Under the pieces are notes generated by a model. That model was given only the letters and a program-made list of their open reading frames with translations. It was not told the origin of the DNA and made no database searches. Positions 7,065 through 14,523 of a stretch of 64,000 bases of DNA are shown here, one piece after another. This DNA comes from Spirochaetota bacterium. Its GTDB lineage: Bacteria > Spirochaetota > Spirochaetia > Treponematales > Treponemataceae. The stretch spans positions 1 to 64,000 of the forward strand of contig JAEXRH010000015.1 in NCBI GenBank assembly GCA_023438065.1, written 5' to 3'. The position numbers were made by a program, and so were the translations under genes. The first letter of the stretch is position 1; the number at the start of each line of letters is the position of its first letter.

Positions 7065-8441
7065 TCAGAGGCGTGGATCCTCGTGGAGACTCGCGCCGTT
7101 CGTCCTGATGACATTGCGATACCAGGCACCCGAGTCCTTGATCGTGCGTTTCTGCGTCCCGTAATCGACGTGGATGAGCCCGAACCGCTCCTTGTAGCCT
7201 TCCGACCACTCGAAATTGTCCATGAGGCTCCAATGGAAGTACCCCGCGATGTCGGCGCCGTCGCCTATCGCCTTCTCGAGCCCGAGAAGGTAACGGCGAG
7301 TATAGTCTACGCGCGCGGGATCGTGGACCTTGCCGTCGAGGGAAACCCAATCGGGAAGGGAGAGCCCGTTCTCGGTTATGATAACCGGCTTCCCGTACCG
7401 CTCGTGCAGCATTCTCGGCGCCCAGCGCAGGACCTCGTCGTCGACGAACCACTTGAGCGCGGTCATCGGGAAGCCCGTCCCGTGCGGTACCTCGACGGGA
7501 TTTCCCCGCTCGTCCGCCCTGAATCGGCGACCGGAATAGAGGTTGATCCCGCAAAAGTCGATCGGTCGGTTTGCTTGCTCGAGCCCCTTTTGCCAGCCTT
7601 CGGGAAGATCCTTCTCGATCGCGGCGAGAAGCGGGGCTTCGTATTTCCCGAGGAACACGGGATCGGTCATGAACGAGATCGTCCAGATGAGGGGCTTGCC
7701 GGGAGCGTAGCCGAAAAAGGCGCGGCGGGCCGCCTCGATATCCTCGGGTGACTCCGTCGCGGGGAGCGCGGTCTGGGCGGTCGGGACGTACCCGATGTTG
7801 AAGTCGGAGCCGCCCACGGCGCGAAGGGCGTCGACGCCCTTTCCGTGCGCGACGAGCATGTTGTACACAGCGCGGACGATGTCATGCTGCGGGAGGCGGT
7901 ATCCCGGCGCCTGACGGCCGACCTCGAGCCCGAGGCCGATAAAGCACTGGGGCTCGTTGAAGGTCATCCAGTTCTTGACGCGGTCGCCGAGGGTTTTCGC
8001 GACGACCGAGGCATACTCCGCGAAGGCGTCGGACATCCCGGGATTCGTCCAGCCGCCCTCGTTCTGGAGGGAATGGGGGTGATCCCAGTGATAGAGGGTT
8101 ATCCAGGGATCGATGCCCGCCTCGAGAAGGCCGTCGACGAGCCGTGAGTAGAAGTCGAGCCCTTTCCGGTTTACCGCGCCGCGACCCGCCGGGATGACGC
8201 GCGGCCAGGCAATCGAGAAGCGATACGCGGGAAGCCCGAGCTCCTTCATCAAGGCGATATCATCCTTCCATCGATGGTAATGGTCGCACGCGACCTTCCC
8301 GGTGTCCCCGTTATGGGTGTTTCCCGGAGTCGCCGAAAAAACGTCCCAAACGGATTCCGCTCGCCCGTCCTCGTCCCACGCGCCCTCGATCTGATACGAA
8401 GCGGTCGCCGCGCCCCAGACGAAATTCGATGGAAATGCCAT
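7065..8441 (-). CDS. Beta-glucosidase, glycoside hydrolase family 1
   Basis: 458 aa, the normal size of a cytoplasmic GH1 (beta/alpha)8 barrel that cleaves beta-linked glucosides with retention. The acid/base Glu163 is in TFNEP and the nucleophile Glu357 in ITENG. N-terminal sugar-site residues are in the segment FVWGAATASYQIEG (residues 7-20). The start at 8441 has GAGGAGT at ideal spacing; an in-frame extension upstream has no such support. No PTS component or sugar transporter is adjacent, which makes a plain beta-glucosidase more likely than a phospho-beta-glucosidase, but the two are not distinguished here. Confidence 0.93.
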   Translation of the reverse strand: MAFPSNFVWGAATASYQIEGAWDEDGRAESVWDVFSATPGNTHNGDTGKVACDHYHRWKDDIALMKELGLPAYRFSIAWPRVIPAGRGAVNRKGLDFYSRLVDGLLEAGIDPWITLYHWDHPHSLQNEGGWTNPGMSDAFAEYASVVAKTLGDRVKNWMTFNEPQCFIGLGLEVGRQAPGYRLPQHDIVRAVYNMLVAHGKGVDALRAVGGSDFNIGYVPTAQTALPATESPEDIEAARRAFFGYAPGKPLIWTISFMTDPVFLGKYEAPLLAAIEKDLPEGWQKGLEQANRPIDFCGINLYSGRRFRADERGNPVEVPHGTGFPMTALKWFVDDEVLRWAPRMLHERYGKPVIITENGLSLPDWVSLDGKVHDPARVDYTRRYLLGLEKAIGDGADIAGYFHWSLMDNFEWSEGYKERFGLIHVDYGTQKRTIKDSGAWYRNVIRTNGASLHEDPRL

Positions 8442-8516
8442 AGATACTCCTCTCGTGGTGATACCACAATCGTAACGGGACACGGATACGATCGCCAGTC
8501 CCGCTTTCATGAATAC

Positions 8517-8545
8517 AGTATAGTGACGTTGGAAACAATTGTGAA
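8517..8545 (-). promoter_or_regulatory. Promoter of the GH1 gene, with a small palindrome over the -35
   Basis: Minus strand: -35 TTCACA (8540-8545), 17-nt spacer, -10 TATACT (8517-8522). The palindrome ACAATTGT (8535-8542) overlaps the -35 and upstream spacer and could bind a repressor; no regulator gene is nearby. Confidence 0.55.
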
Positions 8546-8669
8546 GGCCTTCCTGTCCGATTCCTGACCCTATCGGTATTTTCCCCCAGGGTTTCGCCGT
8601 GAATGAAAACTGGCGAAATCGCGGGACATTCACCAAACCGGTGTCCCTTCCGCCGGGAAAAGGGTCGCA

Positions 8670-8698
8670 TAGACAGATAGCACGTTTTGCGATAATTT
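8670..8698 (+). promoter_or_regulatory. Possible promoter abutting the TPR gene
   Basis: -35 TAGACA (8670-8675), 17-nt spacer, weak -10 TAATTT (8693-8698), 7 nt before the ATG at 8706. An overlapping GATAAT (8691-8696) is a better -10 but has no -35. There is no Shine-Dalgarno, so a leaderless transcript is possible. Confidence 0.35.
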
Positions 8699-8705
8699 TA
8701 CCCGT

Positions 8706-11288
8706 ATGTTGACCTTCCTGAAGCGGCTTTTCGGCGCGTCCCGCGTCGAGGAAATCGATCCCGAGCTCATAATCGAAGAATCCTGGCAAACCGACTTTCG
8801 CACGCGCGACACCGCGCGTTTTCCCGAGGAAACCGGCGACGCCTATTCAACGCGAATCGTCGATTCCGGACTCCGTCTGACACTTTACCGGCCGAAGGTT
8901 TTCGCGTGGACGGTCGATCCCCTCTATCGCTATCGCGACTTCGTGCTCGAGGGCCTCGTCGCCTTCCCCGGAAATGATGAAAGCGCGATCGCCGAAAGCG
9001 CGGCCGGTTCGGAAGCCGGGCGCGCCGGAGGCATGGCCGCGGGATTTCTCTTCCGCTACCTCAACGAAGGCACCTTCTACGCGGTGCTCGTTTCTGACCG
9101 GGGAATGGTCAGGATGGACGCGGTCGTCAACGGCACCCCCATACCCGTTCTCGGGTGGACGGAGACGAGACGCGGATCCCCCGAGGTCAACGACGCCTTC
9201 TCCGAACAGGCGCCGTACGCGAACGACGACCGCACCTACTCGATCAGGATAATCGCGCGCGCTACCGGCTTCACGATCGTCGTCAACGACGCGTGGGTCG
9301 CCGAATGCGCGGACGACACCATACAGGCGGCGGGAAAGATCGCGTTCGCCGCGCAAAACTGGGGTTCGGGCGCGGAGGCGATCCTCTCGGCCATCGCGAT
9401 CGATTCCGCCGCGATCGACGTCGAGACCGCGTACGCGCGGTGGAATCAGTATATCCCGATCGGCGCCGAGGCTCGCGTGTCGCTCGCGAAAACCTGGTAC
9501 GCGATGGGAAAATACGTTCCCGCCATCCTCGAGCTCAGACGCGCCTGGAAGGAGCGGCCCGCGGACGCCGAAGAACGGCTCCTCGCGGGGCAAGCCTTCC
9601 TCGCCGAGCGACTCTACGCCGAGGCCGAGGAGTCGATCCGGGACGCGCTCGCGCTTGACGGCACGAGCGAGGCGGCGATCGCCGACCTGGGGGGACTTCT
9701 CTACCTCCAGAACAGGTTCGCCGAGCTCGAGGAACTCCTCGTTTCCGCGGACCGCGCCTCGATCGACCGCTCGCCGTTCCTCTCGAACCTCGAGGGACAC
9801 CTGCTCTCGTGGAAGGGCTTCCGCGCGGAAGCGGCCGGGTCCTACCTTCGCGCGGCGAACCTCGCCGACGGGCAGGGGCTCTTTTACCTCCACGCGGGAA
9901 ACGAGCTCTCCGCGAGCGGCGACCGCGCCGGGGCAGTCGACGCCTGGCTCGACGCCGCCCGCGCGTTCCTCGCGGCGAACGAAACCGACGACCTCGGGGA
10001 CGCGGTCGAACGACTGCTCGAGAACGCGGGAAACGACCCGCGCGCGCTCGCCCTCGCGGGAAAGCACCGATACGCGATCGGGGACGAAAAGGCGGCCGCG
10101 GGATTTCTCGACCGGGCGATCGCGCTCGGGTCGGAGGATTCCGCCGCCTGGTACCTTCGCGGGATGATACACTCGTCGCGCGGGGAGGCGAACAAGGCCA
10201 TCGATTTCTTCAGGAAGGCGTCGACGCTCGAGGAAGACTTCGGCCTCTATCGCTTGCGGCTCGCCGAGGCGCTCTTCAACGCGGGCGAGGATTGCTCAGC
10301 CGAACTCGCGCGCGCGATGGAAACCTCAGGAGACTCCGGATGGACCTGGAATCTCGCCGCGCTGAAGGCGCTCTCGGAAGGGAATCTCGCGGAGGCCGAA
10401 CGCCTCGCCGTTCGCGCGCGGGAACTCCTTCCCGGGGAGCTCGCCCCGCTCGTGAACCTCGCCGAGACGCTCAGGAGAGCAGGCCGGCTTGACGAGGCGA
10501 TTCCGCTCTTCGACCGCGAGGAATGCGAGTCCCTCAAGGCCCTGGCAAACCTCCTCGTCGAGGACGGCAGGCACGAGGAAGCCGAGGACCTCTACCTCAA
10601 GGCCCTCAAGCAACGCCCCTTTGACGCGGAACTCCTGACTGACCGGGCGGCAAACTGCCTCGAGCTCGACCTTCTCAGCGAGGCGGACGACCTCCTCGGA
10701 CGCGCGATCGAGATCGCCCCGACGCCCCGGATCTACCGGCTCATCGCCTACCTTTCCGGGAGGAAGGGCGAATACGCGCGCGCGGAGGTCGCGCTCCTCC
10801 GCGGTCTCGACGAGTTCCCCGAGGCGACCGACCTTCTCTACGAGCTCGCGTCCGTGTACCACGCGACCGGCAAGCGGGACAAGGCGACGGAAACGGTCAG
10901 GCGACTGCGCGAACGGGACCGCTCCGACCGTGCCCGGGAGCTCGCGGAGGAGATAGAGGACAGCGCCACCTATGCCCTTTCGTGCGCGTCCTGCGACCGA
11001 CACTGGAGGATACCCAAGGACATCCCGCCGCAAGGATCGCTCAGGATTACCGCCGAGCCGCCGGACGACCTTCCCGCGGGAACCTGCCCCCGGTGCGAAG
11101 AGCACTATTGCATCGGCTGCGCGCGGAAACACCTCGACGAGGACGGGCGCTTCCGTTGCGCGAAATGCGGGGAACGTCTGAAACTCGTCAATCAGGGAAT
11201 AATCTGGACGCTATCACGATGGCAAGAAGCCGAAGCGGCGACCGCCCGAAAGGAGCGCGAAACCGGCGAGAATGTAACGCGGATGTAA
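8706..11288 (+). CDS. Large TPR protein with N-terminal lectin-like domain and C-terminal zinc module
   Basis: 860 aa, no signal peptide, probably cytoplasmic. Residues 20-235 look like a beta-sandwich of the laminin-G/DUF1080 type (FTIVVNDAWVAE followed by AGKIAFAAQNW). About 255-750 is a long array of tetratricopeptide repeats (A-x-A-x-Y-L, L-A-E-x-L-F-N-A-G type helices). The C-terminus has four CxxC-type pairs (CASC, CPRC, CIGC, CAKC) with His residues, arranged like a two-zinc RING/B-box or zinc-ribbon pair. Such a combination suggests a scaffold; no enzymatic motif is seen. It is 65 nt upstream of a histidine kinase gene on the same strand, so a signalling link is possible. It is very GC-rich, with strong codon bias. 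Confidence 0.8.
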   Translation: MLTFLKRLFGASRVEEIDPELIIEESWQTDFRTRDTARFPEETGDAYSTRIVDSGLRLTLYRPKVFAWTVDPLYRYRDFVLEGLVAFPGNDESAIAESAAGSEAGRAGGMAAGFLFRYLNEGTFYAVLVSDRGMVRMDAVVNGTPIPVLGWTETRRGSPEVNDAFSEQAPYANDDRTYSIRIIARATGFTIVVNDAWVAECADDTIQAAGKIAFAAQNWGSGAEAILSAIAIDSAAIDVETAYARWNQYIPIGAEARVSLAKTWYAMGKYVPAILELRRAWKERPADAEERLLAGQAFLAERLYAEAEESIRDALALDGTSEAAIADLGGLLYLQNRFAELEELLVSADRASIDRSPFLSNLEGHLLSWKGFRAEAAGSYLRAANLADGQGLFYLHAGNELSASGDRAGAVDAWLDAARAFLAANETDDLGDAVERLLENAGNDPRALALAGKHRYAIGDEKAAAGFLDRAIALGSEDSAAWYLRGMIHSSRGEANKAIDFFRKASTLEEDFGLYRLRLAEALFNAGEDCSAELARAMETSGDSGWTWNLAALKALSEGNLAEAERLAVRARELLPGELAPLVNLAETLRRAGRLDEAIPLFDREECESLKALANLLVEDGRHEEAEDLYLKALKQRPFDAELLTDRAANCLELDLLSEADDLLGRAIEIAPTPRIYRLIAYLSGRKGEYARAEVALLRGLDEFPEATDLLYELASVYHATGKRDKATETVRRLRERDRSDRARELAEEIEDSATYALSCASCDRHWRIPKDIPPQGSLRITAEPPDDLPAGTCPRCEEHYCIGCARKHLDEDGRFRCAKCGERLKLVNQGIIWTLSRWQEAEAATARKERETGENVTRM

Positions 11289-11353
11289 AAATCAGGCGGG
11301 TAAGTCCCGCGACGAGCCCTGTGGACGCAAAAATACGCTAAAATCGAAACCGC

Positions 11354-13084
11354 ATGCACCACAAGAGCAGGCTCACGTTCTTCATACCGCTCATCATCCC
11401 GATAATCGCCACGCTCGCCTGGAGTCAGTTCAACTGGTTTCAGGAACTCAACCGGCGCGAGTCGAGGCGGATCATGACGAGCATGATGGGATCCGCCGGG
11501 GACTTGTCCCTTCGTCTCGCGGAGGAGATCAGCCTCCTCCCGTCGCTTTTCAAGGCGGATACCTACGATCGCGCGACCGTCGACCAAATCCTCGGCGAGC
11601 GCTACCGCTTTTGGATGGAATACGCCCTCGAGCCGGGGATGCTCAAGTCGATACGTCTTCTTGACGCCCGGAAAAACGAGGTCTATCGATGGACCGGCGA
11701 CGGGCTTGCCCCGATTCCCGATCCCGTCAGCTGCAAGTCGCCGGGCAGCGCGCCTTCCGACCGGTCAACCATCCTGATACTTTCGCCGCTCCTCCACAAC
11801 GGGGATCACCTCCTCATGATGGAATACGCCTTTGACCGGGACCTCATCGTCACGAGGCTCATTCCCCTCCTCGCGAAAAAGTATCTCGACGAGACGGGTC
11901 TCTACCGGTACAGCATCGTCGACGGCGACACGGACACGGTTCTTTTCGCGTCGGACACACTCGTCATGACCGAAACCGCGGGCCCCGATCTCGAGGTTCG
12001 CCTCATGAATACCGTAATCCGTACGGCCCACGACGACGCCAATGCCACGGGCGCGGGTACCCGGGGAGGGGAAATCCTCCCGCAATGGCCGGTAAAAACG
12101 CCTGACGACCGCCGGCGCGACGAGTATGGATTCCCGTTGCCCCCGTCGGAACGCTCGATCGCGTTTTCGAGCCTCGACCTCGGGAATATACTCCTCAGGA
12201 TCTACAACCGCGACGTCTCGCTCGCCAGCCTTTCCCGCAGGACTTCGATCGTCAACGCCGTCATCAGCCTCGGAACCTTCGCGCTCCTCGCGTTTCTGTT
12301 CGGCCTGCTCGTACGGACGGGCAAGCGCGAGCGGGATCTCGCCCAACGCCAGCGCGAGTTTATCGCAACCGTTACCCACGAGCTCAAAACGCCGCTTGCC
12401 GTCATCTCGTCGGCGGCCGAGAACCTTACGGACGGCATCGTCAGCGACCGGGACAAGATCACGGAATACGGAAGCGCGATAAAGAAGGAAGCGACACGCC
12501 TCTCGCGCACGATCGACCACGTGCTCCTCTACTCGCGAACCCACTCGGGCGCGGGAAGGAAAGACGATATTCTCGCGGTATCCGCTCTCGTCGAGGCAGC
12601 GCTGAAACTCACCGAGGAAGAACGGGCCCGGATCGGCATGACGACGGAAGTAGTTCTCCCGGAGCCGGACCTGACGGTTCGCGGGGATCGAATGGCCCTC
12701 GAGTCGGTCCTCACCAACCTCGTCCAGAACGTCGCGAGACACGCCGCGTCGGGAAAATACCTCAGAATCGAGGCAATGCGAGAAATCGCGCGGAAAAGCG
12801 GGAAAAAAAACGAGGAAGGCCTCATAATAAAGGTAGTGGATAGGGGTCCCGGCATTCCCCCGCGCGAGCAAAAGACGATTTTCATGCCGTTCGCCCGAGG
12901 GAAGCGCGCCATGGACGAGCAGATCCCCGGGAACGGCATCGGCCTCAGCCTCGTCATGCGCGTCGTTACAATGCACGGAGGAACGGTATCCCTCGAGAGC
13001 AGACCGGGAAGCGGGACGACGTTTACGGTTCGCGTTCCCCGAATGAGAGGAGTTGACCATGCCTGGCAAGATTCTGATGATTGA
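11354..13084 (+). CDS. Membrane sensor histidine kinase
   Basis: 576 aa. TM1 (about 8-23) and TM2 (about 298-320) enclose a sensor region of roughly 270 residues with no recognised domain. The cytoplasmic part has phospho-acceptor His342 (VTHELKTPLAVISS), the N box (LTNLVQNVARHA), G1 (VVDRGPGIP) and G2 (GNGIGLSLVMRVV), a complete HisKA-HATPase pair. The response regulator gene overlaps its 3' end by 26 nt, so the two are translationally coupled and almost certainly form a cognate pair. The start lacks a strong Shine-Dalgarno. Confidence 0.92.
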   Translation: MHHKSRLTFFIPLIIPIIATLAWSQFNWFQELNRRESRRIMTSMMGSAGDLSLRLAEEISLLPSLFKADTYDRATVDQILGERYRFWMEYALEPGMLKSIRLLDARKNEVYRWTGDGLAPIPDPVSCKSPGSAPSDRSTILILSPLLHNGDHLLMMEYAFDRDLIVTRLIPLLAKKYLDETGLYRYSIVDGDTDTVLFASDTLVMTETAGPDLEVRLMNTVIRTAHDDANATGAGTRGGEILPQWPVKTPDDRRRDEYGFPLPPSERSIAFSSLDLGNILLRIYNRDVSLASLSRRTSIVNAVISLGTFALLAFLFGLLVRTGKRERDLAQRQREFIATVTHELKTPLAVISSAAENLTDGIVSDRDKITEYGSAIKKEATRLSRTIDHVLLYSRTHSGAGRKDDILAVSALVEAALKLTEEERARIGMTTEVVLPEPDLTVRGDRMALESVLTNLVQNVARHAASGKYLRIEAMREIARKSGKKNEEGLIIKVVDRGPGIPPREQKTIFMPFARGKRAMDEQIPGNGIGLSLVMRVVTMHGGTVSLESRPGSGTTFTVRVPRMRGVDHAWQDSDD

Positions 13085-13742
13085 GGACGAACACGGACTC
13101 GTTTTGACCGTCGGGGACCGGCTCGTCGCGGAAGGATATGAATTCACGTCGTGCATGAACGGGATCGACGGAGAAACGGTCGCGCTCGCGGGCGGCTACG
13201 ATCTTCTCGTCCTTGACGTGATGTTGCCGGGAAAAGACGGTTTCGAGATCTGCAAGTCCGTGCGCGACTCGGGTTCGAGGGTTCCCATACTCATGCTCAC
13301 CGCGAGAAACTCCACGGAGGACAAGGTTTCCGGGCTCAAGCTCGGCGCCGACGACTATCTCTCGAAGCCTTTCGAGATGGCCGAGCTCGTGGCGCGCATC
13401 GGGGCGCTTCTCCGGCGCGCGGAGACGCTTTCGAAATCGAAAGGATCCGGGGAGCTCGTCATCGACCTCAAACGCGGCGTAATCGCCGGGAAGGACGGAG
13501 AACACCCGCTTTCGGCCCAGGAGATCAAGCTGCTCGACTATTTCTATCGCCACAAGGACGCGATCATCTCGAGGGAAGAGCTTCTGAACACCGTGTGGGG
13601 ATACGACTCGAACATCACCACGAGAACGATCGACGTGCACGTGGCGCGCCTCCGCCAGAAGATGGGCGACGTCAAGGACGTCACGCGCTACATCCATACC
13701 ATCCGCGGGATAGGCTACAAGTTCACGCCTCCGGCCGGCTGA
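13059..13742 (+). CDS. OmpR/PhoB-family response regulator
   Basis: 227 aa. Receiver domain with Asp10/Glu11 acidic pocket, phospho-acceptor Asp53 (VLDVMLPG) and Lys103 (SKPF), followed by a winged-helix DNA-binding domain (about 130-227; LDYFYRHKDAIISREELL and TRTIDVHVARLRQKMG). The ATG at 13059 is chosen because GAGAGGAG sits 7 nt upstream; an in-frame TTG six bases earlier is less likely. It overlaps the kinase gene by 26 nt, and its 3' end overlaps the converging aat gene by 20 nt. Target genes are not evident; the TPR gene upstream is a candidate. Confidence 0.95.
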   Translation: MPGKILMIEDEHGLVLTVGDRLVAEGYEFTSCMNGIDGETVALAGGYDLLVLDVMLPGKDGFEICKSVRDSGSRVPILMLTARNSTEDKVSGLKLGADDYLSKPFEMAELVARIGALLRRAETLSKSKGSGELVIDLKRGVIAGKDGEHPLSAQEIKLLDYFYRHKDAIISREELLNTVWGYDSNITTRTIDVHVARLRQKMGDVKDVTRYIHTIRGIGYKFTPPAG

Positions 13743-14523
13743 GAAAATCGGCGGGCCATAGCCCCCGCTGAAGGACCAACGGTCCTTCGACCGAGGGACA
13801 CCCGCACGCGCGGCATTGGCGCGGCAAGGCCTCGGAAAGCTTCCTGAGATACGCCGATCTCGAGATATTCGACCCGCCGAACCGGGCCATGTGGTCGGTA
13901 TAGACCTGCGAGTCGATGAGCGTGCCGCCCATCGAGTCGAAAAATTTGGTCGCGAACGCGGCGAACGCGGTCTTCGAGGCGTCGGACACGCGCGTGAACA
14001 TCGATTCCCCGAAAAAAACCGAACCGAGAAGAACTCCGTAAAACCCGCCAACGAGCTCTCCCCCGATCCATGCCTCGACGGAATGGGCGATTCCCTCGCG
14101 ATGGAGAGCCACGTACGCCTCGATCATGTCGTCGGTTATCCAGGAGCCGTCCTGACCGGGACGCGAGACGAGCGAGCAAAAACCGATAACGCGCTCGAAC
14201 GCGGTGTCGCAGCGGATCACGAACGGGCTTCGCTTCATCGCGCGCTCGAGCCTGCCGGGGACGTGAAAGGAATCCGGAAGGATCACGAAACGGGGATCGG
14301 GAGACTGCCAATAGAGGGGATCGTCCTCGTTGAACCAGGGAAAAATACCCTGGGAATACGCGGAGACGATCATGCCGGGAGAGAGATTTCCCCCGACCGC
14401 CACGACGGTTCCCTCGATATCCTCGGGATCGGGAAAGGTAAACCAGTCGCCGATCTCGAGCCAGGGGAAGTCGGGGTCGCATCGCGTCTCGGCGTCGTAG
14501 ACGCGGGGACGACGGGCCGACAT
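13723..14523 (-). CDS. aat: Leucyl/phenylalanyl-tRNA-protein transferase
   Basis: 266 aa. Transfers Leu or Phe from aminoacyl-tRNA to N-terminal Arg/Lys of proteins, creating a primary N-degron. The family core is clear: VGGNLSPGMIVSAYSQGIFPWF-type block near residue 45, SVEAWIGGELVGGFYGV near 150, and FGESMFTRVSDASKTAF near 173. The ATG overlaps the clpA stop (TGATG), so it is translated from the clpS-clpA message. Its operon mates are the N-recognin and unfoldase that use its product, which strongly supports the function. The 3' end overlaps the converging response-regulator gene. Confidence 0.96.
   Translation of the reverse strand: MSARRPRVYDAETRCDPDFPWLEIGDWFTFPDPEDIEGTVVAVGGNLSPGMIVSAYSQGIFPWFNEDDPLYWQSPDPRFVILPDSFHVPGRLERAMKRSPFVIRCDTAFERVIGFCSLVSRPGQDGSWITDDMIEAYVALHREGIAHSVEAWIGGELVGGFYGVLLGSVFFGESMFTRVSDASKTAFAAFATKFFDSMGGTLIDSQVYTDHMARFGGSNISRSAYLRKLSEALPRQCRACGCPSVEGPLVLQRGLWPADFLSRPEA

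Noticed and set aside
8442..8789. N-terminal extension of the GH1 gene
   Set aside because: It covers the promoter at 8517-8545; the ATG at 8441 has an ideal ribosome-binding site and gives the normal GH1 N-terminus.
12126..12482. Serine/arginine-rich 118-codon frame inside the second histidine kinase gene
   Set aside because: Alternate-frame shadow with low-complexity composition.
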